Of a stretch of DNA of 6,646 nt, positions 1 to 5,528 are shown piece after piece; position 1 is the first letter of the stretch, and each line of letters begins with the position of its first letter. The stretch is taken from assembly GCA_015662815.1 (NCBI GenBank), contig DQTK01000106.1, forward strand, positions 1 through 6,646. The letters run 5' to 3'. The notes under the pieces were generated by a model that had not been told where the DNA came from, did not search any database, and saw only the letters and a program-made list of their open reading frames with translations. This stretch comes from Aquifex aeolicus (GTDB lineage Bacteria; Aquificota; Aquificia; Aquificales; Aquificaceae). The position numbers and the translations under genes are program-made.

Positions 1-36
1 AAGAAGCCAGCGGGGCTTTATAGCCCCAACACGAAT
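1..36 (-). ncRNA. 5' end of an untranslated transcript (possible rRNA or other stable-RNA operon), cut by window edge
   Basis: Read on the minus strand, transcription from the promoter at 42-69 should begin around 32-36. The transcript would open with a perfect hairpin: stem GGGGCT/AGCCCC (12-17 with 22-27) and a 4-base loop. The remaining 11 bases to the edge show no start codon or ribosome binding site. Strong tandem promoters followed by a structured, non-coding leader suggest a stable RNA such as an rRNA operon; that is inference, because no mature RNA sequence is inside the window. Alternative: on the plus strand the same hairpin followed by a T-run at 36-41 could end a transcript entering from the left, but the 8-base gap between stem and T-run makes a weak terminator. 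Confidence 0.35.
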
Positions 37-41
37 TTTTT

Positions 42-69
42 AATATATCACATATTTTCTTCTTGTCAA
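42..69 (-). promoter_or_regulatory. Strong sigma-70-type promoter facing left (proximal of two)
   Basis: On the minus strand a perfect -35 box TTGACA (69-64) is followed by a 16-bp spacer and the -10 box TATATT (47-42). Transcription should start near 32-36 and leave the window to the left. The -35 lies within a small palindrome, CTTGTCAAG (62-70). It is one of the two closest matches to the sigma-70 consensus in the window. Confidence 0.65.
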
Positions 70-86
70 GTCCCCTTTCAGGGACT
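69..86 (-). repeat. Hairpin in the leader between the two leftward promoters
   Basis: The arms AGTCCC (69-74) and GGGACT (81-86) form a 6-bp perfect stem with a 6-base loop. It sits just upstream of the proximal -35 box and would be transcribed only from the distal promoter. Neither strand has a T-run directly after the stem, so it is not an intrinsic terminator. Confidence 0.45.
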
Positions 87-110
87 CCCTTCAAGTTTTG
101 TGTACTTTTA

Positions 111-139
111 ATACTACACACTACTTCATTACATGTCAA
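111..139 (-). promoter_or_regulatory. Second leftward sigma-70-type promoter (distal)
   Basis: On the minus strand TTGACA (139-134) is followed by a 17-bp spacer and TAGTAT (116-111). The expected start is near 104. It lies 70 bp upstream of the proximal promoter and reads the same way. Tandem promoters with consensus -35 boxes are typical of rRNA and other heavily expressed RNA operons in bacteria; the assignment to such an operon is inferred. Confidence 0.55.
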
Positions 140-150
140 GAGGTGTAGAG

Positions 151-167
151 ACTGTTTAAGAAACAGT
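151..167. repeat. Perfect 7-bp inverted repeat upstream of the leftward promoters
   Basis: The arms ACTGTTT (151-157) and AAACAGT (161-167) flank AAG. The repeat lies 11 bp upstream of the distal -35 box, a plausible place for an activator or other DNA-binding protein. No T-run follows on either strand, so a terminator is unlikely. No known binding motif was recognised. Confidence 0.45.
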
Positions 168-325
168 AGACAAGTTGAGAAAAATTAGAGGAAATAAGAC
201 TTCCATGGGGCAAGCTTGTATGTTTGGGCTAAACTTCCTATTGCAAATCCCCTCTCCTTTAATTATTAAATAGGCTCAGCCTAGTACCTTCGGTGCAAGG
301 TGGTTGACTTAAATTAAATATTAGT
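168..325. other. Unassigned intergenic stretch with clustered short inverted repeats
   Basis: No supportable gene lies here; the longest ATG-started plus-strand reading in 205-275 is about 22 codons with no ribosome binding site. Three small hairpins are visible: GTTT/AAAC around GGGCT (222-234), TAGGCT/AGCCTA around a single C (271-283), and immediately next to it GTACC/GGTGC with a TTC loop (284-296, one wobble pair). They could be part of a 5' leader of the small gene at 326, part of a small RNA, or protein-binding sites. I recognise no riboswitch or RNA family. Confidence 0.35.
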
Positions 326-493
326 ATGATAGAACTTGAAGTTAACGGTAAAAAGGTAAGATTGAAGGAATTTCCCAGGGAAGCCCTTGAAGGAGTTATT
401 CTCGGATTTTTGAGTAGTTTAAAACTCGAAGAAGAACCCAAAGAAGTAAAGATTTATATTCAAGTGTATGAAGAAAACTCAAAAGGGGATTAG
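326..493 (+). CDS. Small conserved-looking hypothetical protein, 55 aa
   Basis: An intact 55-codon reading frame starts with ATG and ends in TAG, with an in-frame stop (305-307) seven codons upstream, so this ATG is the only normal start. The protein begins MIELEVNGKKVRLKEF and reads like a small beta-beta-alpha-beta fold: two strands with a turn at NGK (residues 2-15), an amphipathic helix near residues 18-33 (EALEGVILGFLSSL), an acidic linker, and a strand VKIYIQVYE (41-49). It has no signal peptide or membrane segment, and codon use resembles its neighbours. I do not recognise a function; the opening VNGK pattern with a later FL.SLK helix recalls short uncharacterised proteins of anaerobic and thermophilic bacteria, from memory only. 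No Shine-Dalgarno sequence precedes the ATG; AAGGTGG (298-304) is too far upstream. Its last 15 bp overlap the end of rimM tail to tail, with codon boundaries in register. Confidence 0.7.
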   Translation: MIELEVNGKKVRLKEFPREALEGVILGFLSSLKLEEEPKEVKIYIQVYEENSKGD

Positions 494-976
494 TTCCTCC
501 TTGATAATTACCTTTTTCTTTTTCTTGTCTACTTCCAGAACAATATCCGATACAAATGGAATCACTATCTTTTCGTCCTCAACGACAAGCACATCGTAGG
601 GACCCATGTCCTGAACCCTTATCACTTTTCCAAGTTTTTTACCCTTATCGGTTTCGATTTCCATTCCTACAAGCTCATAAGCGTAGAACTCATCCTCTTC
701 AAGACAGGGTAAGTCCTCCTCGGGAAGATATACCTTCGCCCCCTTGAACTGCCGAACGGCATCAATAGAATCATACCCTTTGAATTTCAAGATAACTTTA
801 TCATTCATAAAGTCTATCCACTCAAGTTCAAAGGGAACGTAGTCTCCTCCTTTCCTCTTTAGATAAATCCTCCCCAGCCCTTCAAAAAATTCAAGAGGCA
901 TGTAGGGTCTTACCTTCAGTTCTCCCTCAAGACCAAAAGTATCGAGTACTTTTCCTATTATTACGAAACCCTCCAT
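479..976 (-). CDS. rimM: Ribosome maturation factor RimM
   Basis: RimM is a cytoplasmic assembly factor that binds ribosomal protein S19 and helps the head of the 30S subunit mature. At 165 aa the protein has the usual family length. The N-terminal RimM domain (about residues 4-88) opens with the signature IIGKVLDTFGLEGELKVRPY. The C-terminal PRC-barrel domain (about 95-165) shows EFYAYELVG (96-104), LGKVIRVQDMGPYDVLVV and the conserved IPF (139-141) followed by a Lys-rich strand. The ATG at 976 gives the expected N-terminus. There is no Shine-Dalgarno sequence at normal distance (GGGA lies about 15 bases upstream), and TTAAAT lies 8 bp before the ATG, so the message may be nearly leaderless. 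In many bacteria rimM sits between rpsP and trmD; here it stands alone, divergent from the efflux operon and sharing with it a 58-bp region that contains a repressor palindrome. Confidence 0.95.
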   Translation of the reverse strand: MEGFVIIGKVLDTFGLEGELKVRPYMPLEFFEGLGRIYLKRKGGDYVPFELEWIDFMNDKVILKFKGYDSIDAVRQFKGAKVYLPEEDLPCLEEDEFYAYELVGMEIETDKGKKLGKVIRVQDMGPYDVLVVEDEKIVIPFVSDIVLEVDKKKKKVIIKEELIPF

Positions 977-996
977 AAGAAAATATTTAATCCCTT

Positions 997-1027
997 TTTA
1001 CATACCGACCAGTCGGTATGTTAGAAT
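997..1027 (+). promoter_or_regulatory. Candidate promoter of the efflux operon, straddling the operator
   Basis: A -35-like TTTACA (997-1002, five of six) and a -10-like TAGAAT (1022-1027, five of six) are separated by 19 bp, longer than ideal. Transcription from this -10 would begin at about 1034-1035, at or next to the ATG of the repressor gene, giving a leaderless mRNA. The operator palindrome fills the spacer, so a bound repressor would block RNA polymerase directly. Confidence 0.45.
1000..1021. promoter_or_regulatory. TetR-family operator palindrome
   Basis: Two perfect 10-bp arms, ACATACCGAC (1000-1009) and GTCGGTATGT (1012-1021), flank a CA centre. The core ACCGACCAGTCGGT closely resembles the ACCGAC..GTCGGT operators known for several TetR-family repressors. 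It lies 13 bp before the start of a TetR-type gene, which makes that protein the obvious binder. Because the region is shared with the divergent rimM, bound repressor could also affect rimM. Confidence 0.85.
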
Positions 1028-1034
1028 TTTTTTT

Positions 1035-1595
1035 ATGAAAACCAGAGAGAAAATTCTTCATTCAGCCAAGGAACTCTTTTCCAAAAAGGGATACCACAAC
1101 ACTACAGTAGAGGAAATAGTCAGGCATGCAGGATTATCAAAGGGAGCTTTTTACTTTTACTTTAAAAGCAAAGAGGAACTTTTCAAACATCTGATAGAAA
1201 ATGTATACGAAGAAATAGTAAGAAAGTTAAGCGAATGGGAGAAGAATTCGGAAGAGAAGGAAGAAGCCATCATAGGTTTTGTTCTAGAACTAGGGAAAAA
1301 GCTTTACGAAGAAAAAGAAATAGTGGATATCTTTCTTTTCCACATGGTTGCCCACGGAGAGGAATTCAGAAATCTTTACTTTCAAAAGACATCCGATTTA
1401 AAGAGGAGGATAAAAGCTCTTATGAAAAGTGAAGAACTGGGTGAAGATGAGGCTGATATTCTCACGGACATTCTCATGGGGTTTTTAAGACAAATGGTAT
1501 TGGAGTATATCTTGAAGGAAACAAAGCCCTTAGAGTTTATAAGGGAAAAGCTAAGAAGAGGAACCGAAATACTCCTGAGGGGAGTAAGGGTATGA
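1035..1595 (+). CDS. TetR/AcrR-family transcriptional repressor of the efflux operon
   Basis: This 186-aa protein is of typical TetR length. The N-terminal DNA-binding domain (residues 1-50) is canonical: REKILHSAKELFSKKGY, then a helix-turn-helix TTVEEIVRHAGLSKGAFYFYF (23-43) and the K-S-K-E-E-L-F continuation. The rest (about 51-186) is a divergent all-helical ligand and dimer domain whose ligand cannot be read from sequence. It is the first gene of the operon and its stop codon overlaps the start of the outer-membrane channel gene (ATGA). With the palindrome just upstream, this points to an autoregulated repressor that is released when a pump substrate binds. No Shine-Dalgarno sequence precedes the ATG; a T-run does, and the start is chosen because it gives the standard TetR N-terminus. 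The family call is firm; the target and inducer are inferred. Confidence 0.93.
   Translation: MKTREKILHSAKELFSKKGYHNTTVEEIVRHAGLSKGAFYFYFKSKEELFKHLIENVYEEIVRKLSEWEKNSEEKEEAIIGFVLELGKKLYEEKEIVDIFLFHMVAHGEEFRNLYFQKTSDLKRRIKALMKSEELGEDEADILTDILMGFLRQMVLEYILKETKPLEFIREKLRRGTEILLRGVRV
1578..1584 (+). promoter_or_regulatory. Ribosome binding site of the outer-membrane channel gene
   Basis: AGGGGAG lies 7 bases before the ATG at 1592, inside the end of the repressor gene. It supports that start and translational coupling through the ATGA overlap. Confidence 0.65.
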
Positions 1596-2875
1596 GTTTT
1601 TTGATTCTTTTCTTTCTTTTTAGTTTATCCTTCTCCCTTGACTTGGAAATCCTTTGGAAAAAAGCCCTTGAAAAGAATCCATCTGTAGCGGCTTTCAAAA
1701 AAGAAGTAGAAGCTTCATTTTTTCAGTTAAAAGCTAGTAAGAACCTGTATCTTCCGAAGGTGGAAATACTTTATAAGTTTACCTATCAAAGCGATGAACA
1801 AAGATTAAAGCTTGACCTCGATTTAATAAACGGTGATTTTATAACTTTGAAAGATAGATATCAAAGCCTTAGCATATCTTTAAGGGAGCTTTTATACGAC
1901 TTCGGTACAAGGGAAAGCTATATAAAAATCTCTCAAAATCTTTTGGAATTAAACAAACTTCTTTACGAAGAGAAAAAAGAAGAAATACTCCTTGAGGTAG
2001 CCCTTGCGTATTTGGACACTTTAAGTGCTAAAAGCTTAATAGAGGTTTATAAGAAACAAAAAGAGGCGGTAAAATCCCAGTACGAGCTTTCAAAAGCTTA
2101 CTACATAAAGGGTTTGGTGGCAATTACGGATATTTTGGAAGCTCGTGTAAAACTTTTTGAGGTTGAGAGAAAATTAAAGGAAGCACTGGCTAACTACAGA
2201 ATATCCCTGTCAAATCTATCGAGACTCACGAAGATCTCCGAAAAGGATTTGGAAAAGCTTTCAGAACCAAAACTGAACGTCAGGATAAAGAATCTGGATT
2301 TTTACATAGGTGAAGCTCTAAAGAGAAGAGCTCTGCTGAAGGCTTACCTTGAGAGGATAGAAATTGCAAAACTTAAAGAAAAAATAAAGCTTTCCCAATT
2401 TTTACCCAAAATTTTCCTCGAGGTTTCGTATCTTTACACAAACCAAAACCCCATAGTGTATCCAAAGGGATTGATTCTCTTTTCGGCGGGTGCTTCTTTG
2501 TCCTTCAGGGGACTTCAGCCTTATTACGAGAATTTATCCATAAAAGCTCAAAAAAAGAAAGCTTTGAAGGAATATGAGGAAATAGCCGATTTAATAAAAC
2601 TTGACGTAAAGAGAGCCTACGAAGAACTGAAAACTGCAAGGGAGAATCTAAAGGTTGCAAGTCAGGCTTTTGAGTTTGCAAAAAAACACTATGAGCTTTC
2701 CCTTGAGCAGTATAAAAACCAGCTCATATCTCAAACCCAGCTATTGATTGCAGAAGCTCGGCTGACCGAGGCAAGGAAAGCTCTCATAATTTCCCGCTAC
2801 GAATTTTTAAAAGCTTACTTTAAGCTTCTGAGAGCGAGCGGACTCTTAAAGATTGAAGGAGGGTACGGCAGATGA
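1592..2875 (+). CDS. TolC-type outer-membrane efflux protein (OEP family)
   Basis: This is the outer-membrane channel of a tripartite efflux pump. At 427 aa it is in the family range, slightly shorter than E. coli TolC. A hydrophobic signal peptide occupies residues 1-15, with likely cleavage after SFS; its start unusually lacks Lys or Arg. Two OEP repeats follow, about residues 17-215 and 230-415. The first has LPKVEILYKFTY (54-65), the LYDFG motif (101-105) and the family-typical stretch Y-x-x-G-L-V-A-I-T-D-I-L-E-A (171-184). The second has LPKIFLEVSY (271-280) and a long helix pair ending in SQTQLLIAEARL, but its SFRGLQPYY is a worn version of the first repeat's motif. TolC-type proteins trimerise into a beta-barrel plus a periplasmic alpha-helical tunnel. 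The gene overlaps the repressor before it and emrA after it by 4 bp each, so this operon supplies its own channel instead of borrowing a distant TolC. Confidence 0.92.
   Translation: MSFLILFFLFSLSFSLDLEILWKKALEKNPSVAAFKKEVEASFFQLKASKNLYLPKVEILYKFTYQSDEQRLKLDLDLINGDFITLKDRYQSLSISLRELLYDFGTRESYIKISQNLLELNKLLYEEKKEEILLEVALAYLDTLSAKSLIEVYKKQKEAVKSQYELSKAYYIKGLVAITDILEARVKLFEVERKLKEALANYRISLSNLSRLTKISEKDLEKLSEPKLNVRIKNLDFYIGEALKRRALLKAYLERIEIAKLKEKIKLSQFLPKIFLEVSYLYTNQNPIVYPKGLILFSAGASLSFRGLQPYYENLSIKAQKKKALKEYEEIADLIKLDVKRAYEELKTARENLKVASQAFEFAKKHYELSLEQYKNQLISQTQLLIAEARLTEARKALIISRYEFLKAYFKLLRASGLLKIEGGYGR
2858..2862 (+). promoter_or_regulatory. Ribosome binding site of emrA
   Basis: GGAGG (within AAGGAGGG) lies 9 bases before the ATG at 2872. 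It is the strongest Shine-Dalgarno match in the window and lies inside the end of the channel gene. Confidence 0.75.
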
Positions 2876-3996
2876 AAAGGGTCATCGGTATTGGAGTAAT
2901 ACTTTCCCTTGTTCTTGGTTTTAGCACGTACGCTTTTCTTTGGATAAAACACAGAATAGAGTATGCTGTGAGCAACGCGGTGTTTGTACGTGCCGAAGAG
3001 CTTTCCTACCTTGCTTTTAAGGTAGATGGGAAAGTTGAAAAAGTTTATAAGGACCTGGGAGATTGGGTGGAAGAAGGAGAAGTTTTAGCCGAGCTGGAGT
3101 CTACCTATTATCAGCTTGAGCTGGAAAGCTTGGAAAGAAAAATAGAAGCTTTAAAAAAGAAGAAGAAAGGTCTTGAGCTTAAGCTTGAAAGGATAAGGAA
3201 AGAACTGGGTGTAAATCTCGAAAGTTCAAAGCTCCGTGCTGAGGAGGTAAAGAAAAGACGGGAAGCACTCGAAAAGAGACTCAAGGCTGTAGAGGTAAAA
3301 CTGGAATTATTGAGGAAAGATAGAAAGAGATACAGGGATTTATTGGAAAAAGGCTTGATTCCGAGGAGAAAGTTCGAAGAAGTGGATACCCGATATAGAG
3401 CCATGCTGGAGGAAAAAAGCTACATAAAGAAATCCATTGAGGAATTAAATACTGCATATTTGAGAGCTTTGACAGGTATTAAATCCGCAAGAATTTCCCT
3501 AGAAAGGATTAAAGAACTTGAAAAAGAAATCGAGTATATCGGGAAGGAGATAGAGAGTTTGGAAGAAAAGAAGAAGCTTGCTGAAGAGAGGCTAAAGGAT
3601 ACAAAACTAAGAGCTCCTTTCAATGGTGTCATTGCCAAAAGGTTTATAAGCAGAGGTGATACAGTAAGAGCAGGACAGCCTGCCTTTGCATTGGTGAATC
3701 CCGGAAGTTTTTACATAGAGGTTCTACTTGAAGAGACAAAGCTAAAAGGGGTAAAGAAAGGAAGTATTGCTTATATTAGGTTGGACGCTTATCCCGACTT
3801 GGTTTTCGAAGGTGTAGTAGAGGATATTTCTCCGGCCTCTGCTGCAACCTTTGCCCTTGTTCCTAGGGATGTCTCTGCAGGAGAGTTTACTAAGGTTGTT
3901 CAAAGGATTCCCGTAAAGATAAAAATTACCAAGGGAGACCTGAGGCTTCTCAGGGTAGGTATGGGAGGAGAGGTTGAAATCAGGAGAATGAAATGA
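2872..3996 (+). CDS. emrA: EmrA-type periplasmic adaptor (HlyD/membrane fusion protein family)
   Basis: This adaptor links the inner-membrane MFS pump to the outer-membrane channel. It has 374 aa and a single N-terminal membrane anchor (about residues 4-24). The first lipoyl half follows (about 46-76, FKVDGKVEKVYKDLGDWVEEGEVL), then a very long Lys/Glu-rich coiled-coil hairpin (about 78-245). The second lipoyl half (about 246-276) contains LRAPFNGVIAKRFISRGDTV. The beta-barrel part includes the EmrA-like stretch ASAATFALVPRD...GEFTKVVQRIPVKI (322-350). The hairpin turns near GLIPRRKF (161-168). In the AcrA/MacA-type tip pattern R-x3-L-x6-S, the Arg and Leu (R153, L157) are present but the Ser position is Pro164. 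From memory, an A. aeolicus EmrA crystal structure shows an unusually long hairpin; I have not checked that this is that protein. ATGA overlaps both neighbours. Confidence 0.95.
   Translation: MKRVIGIGVILSLVLGFSTYAFLWIKHRIEYAVSNAVFVRAEELSYLAFKVDGKVEKVYKDLGDWVEEGEVLAELESTYYQLELESLERKIEALKKKKKGLELKLERIRKELGVNLESSKLRAEEVKKRREALEKRLKAVEVKLELLRKDRKRYRDLLEKGLIPRRKFEEVDTRYRAMLEEKSYIKKSIEELNTAYLRALTGIKSARISLERIKELEKEIEYIGKEIESLEEKKKLAEERLKDTKLRAPFNGVIAKRFISRGDTVRAGQPAFALVNPGSFYIEVLLEETKLKGVKKGSIAYIRLDAYPDLVFEGVVEDISPASAATFALVPRDVSAGEFTKVVQRIPVKIKITKGDLRLLRVGMGGEVEIRRMK
3982..3986 (+). promoter_or_regulatory. Ribosome binding site of emrB
   Basis: AGGAG lies 6 bases before the ATG at 3993, inside the end of emrA, and supports that start over the in-frame alternatives downstream. 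Confidence 0.7.
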
Positions 3997-5528
3997 AAGA
4001 ACTACACAAAGAAATAACACCTTCTCAAAGGGTATTTCTTACGGTTTCGCTTCTTACAGGAGTGTTTATGGCGATTTTAGACACAACGATTGTAGACGTA
4101 ATTGTTCCCAAATTGATGGCTCCGCTTTCCACAGACCTGTACGGAGTTCAATGGGTAATCACCGCTTATATGACCTCGGCGGCTTCGGGCATTCTCTTAG
4201 TGGAGTGGTTAGAGTCCAAAATAGGCCTCAAAAAAGTTTTTCTCACAGGTTTATTCTTATTTACCGTTGCATCCCTCTTTGCCGGGAATGCCAAATCTCT
4301 GGAATGGATGATAAGCGCAAGAATAGTCCAAGGATTTGGAGAGTCCCTAATAGTGGTAAGTGCGGAAGCTATGCTTTTTTCCGCTTATCCACCTGAAAAA
4401 AAGGGTTTAGCTATGGGAATTTACGGACTGGGAGTGAGCTTTGCACCCGCCTTGGGGCCCACCCTCGGGGGCTGGATTACTCAGCATATAGACTGGCGAT
4501 GGGTTTTCTATATTAACATTCCTACAGGTATTATTAATTTTGTATACGCTCTTTTCTTCCTTCCGGAATACAAATCCAATCACCGTGTAAAACTAAACTT
4601 TATTTCCTACATTTTCATATCCTTAGCTACGGTATCCCTTTTAATAGTTCTTTCTAAAGGTCAGCAGATGGGCTGGTTTTCCTCGGAATTTATTGCTTCC
4701 CTGACTTTTCTGAGCCTAATATCTTTTCTTCTATTCTTACTTTCTGAAATCCTATCAAAGAATAAACTCCTTTCTCCTTCCATATTCAGAATCAAAGAAT
4801 TTATAATCGCTTTTCTGGTTTACTTTCTACTCTTGGGTTTTTCAATGTATCAAGTGTTTTACCTTATACCTTTATATTTTGAACACTTAAAGGGTATACC
4901 CACCTTTCAGACGGGACTCCACATATTACCCTTGGCTCTCGCGATAGGAATTGCCTCCCCTATCGCCGGAATCATAAGTGATAAATTTTCGGAAAAACTG
5001 CCCCTGTATATAGCGGTTCTCCTCTACCTGCTTTCTTCACTTTACTTTCTTCCTAAACTTGAATATTACACACCCTTGTGGCAAGCATCCTATAAACTTA
5101 TAGTTCTGGGAATAGGGTTGGGATTTTTCTTCGCACCTGTAACTAATTTAGCTTTAAGGAAATTAGGTGACCGGACAACACTGGGGGTTAGCCTTATGCA
5201 TTACATACGCTTTGTGGGAGGGTCTTTCGGTACCGCTCTTGCTACCAATGACCTTCAAAAATACCTATGGACTAACTTTGAGAGGAGTTCCGAGATTCAA
5301 AATCCGGTAATAGTTTCGGAGTTCTTAAATAAGATTTCGGAGATGTTATGGATTTCAGAACAAAAGGCCAAAGCCTTGTTTTACGGGGTAGAATACATTT
5401 TTGCCCTGTCTAATAGCTTTCAGAAGACCTTTTTCATAGCGGGACTCTGGGGAGTTATAGGGAGCCTACCGATAATTTATTTATTTATAGAAAGTTTAAT
5501 GAGGAGGAAAAGGGAAGGAGAGAGTTAG
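3993..5528 (+). CDS. emrB: EmrB-type multidrug MFS transporter (DHA2, 14 helices)
   Basis: This is the inner-membrane, proton-driven pump of the tripartite system. Its 511 aa and hydrophobic pattern fit the 14-helix DHA2 class. Landmarks: LDTTIVDVIVP in TM1 (29-39), with the Asp expected in this family; the TM2-TM3 loop (71-81, EWLESKIGLKK) as a worn motif A; ARIVQGFGESL (109-119) as motif B, with Arg110; GLGVSFAPALGPTLGGWI (145-162) as antiporter motif C; and RWVFYINIPTG (169-179). A polar segment at about 420-475 matches the large periplasmic loop before the last helix in EmrB proteins. The C-terminus is short and basic (MRRKREGES), consistent with a cytoplasmic end. EmrB of E. coli expels hydrophobic drugs and uncouplers; the substrate here is unknown. 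It is the last gene of the operon and overlaps the end of gap by 4 bp tail to tail. Confidence 0.95.
   Translation: MKELHKEITPSQRVFLTVSLLTGVFMAILDTTIVDVIVPKLMAPLSTDLYGVQWVITAYMTSAASGILLVEWLESKIGLKKVFLTGLFLFTVASLFAGNAKSLEWMISARIVQGFGESLIVVSAEAMLFSAYPPEKKGLAMGIYGLGVSFAPALGPTLGGWITQHIDWRWVFYINIPTGIINFVYALFFLPEYKSNHRVKLNFISYIFISLATVSLLIVLSKGQQMGWFSSEFIASLTFLSLISFLLFLLSEILSKNKLLSPSIFRIKEFIIAFLVYFLLLGFSMYQVFYLIPLYFEHLKGIPTFQTGLHILPLALAIGIASPIAGIISDKFSEKLPLYIAVLLYLLSSLYFLPKLEYYTPLWQASYKLIVLGIGLGFFFAPVTNLALRKLGDRTTLGVSLMHYIRFVGGSFGTALATNDLQKYLWTNFERSSEIQNPVIVSEFLNKISEMLWISEQKAKALFYGVEYIFALSNSFQKTFFIAGLWGVIGSLPIIYLFIESLMRRKREGES

Noticed and set aside
1..300. Possible CRISPR array or insertion sequence in the gene-free left end
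   Set aside because: No direct repeats of regular spacing, no terminal inverted repeats and no transposase remnant are visible.
304..330. Plus-strand promoter TTGACT-15-TATGAT for the 55-aa gene
   Set aside because: The -10 box would overlap the start codon and transcription would begin inside the gene, so it cannot express the full protein; the spacer is also short.
259..441. Minus-strand open frame of 60 codons
   Set aside because: It is antisense to the better-supported 55-aa gene, is Ser/Leu/Pro-rich in the way shadow frames are, and has no recognisable domain.
3153..3159. A AAA AAG slippery heptamer in frame in emrA, suggesting programmed -1 frameshifting
   Set aside because: A shift would hit a stop six codons later. 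The same in-frame heptamer occurs in the channel gene (2551-2557) and in emrB (GAA AAA AAG near 4395), so it reflects frequent Lys codons in an A-rich genome.
1292..3580. Many copies of AAGCTT across the efflux operon, looking like a recurring motif
   Set aside because: The copies fall in different frames on common Lys, Ala, Leu and Ser codons and show no regular spacing, so codon use explains them.
3111..4020. Several minus-strand frames of 72-97 codons opposite emrA
   Set aside because: They are Ser/Phe-rich mirror images of the Lys/Glu-rich coiled coil and lie within one continuous conserved gene.
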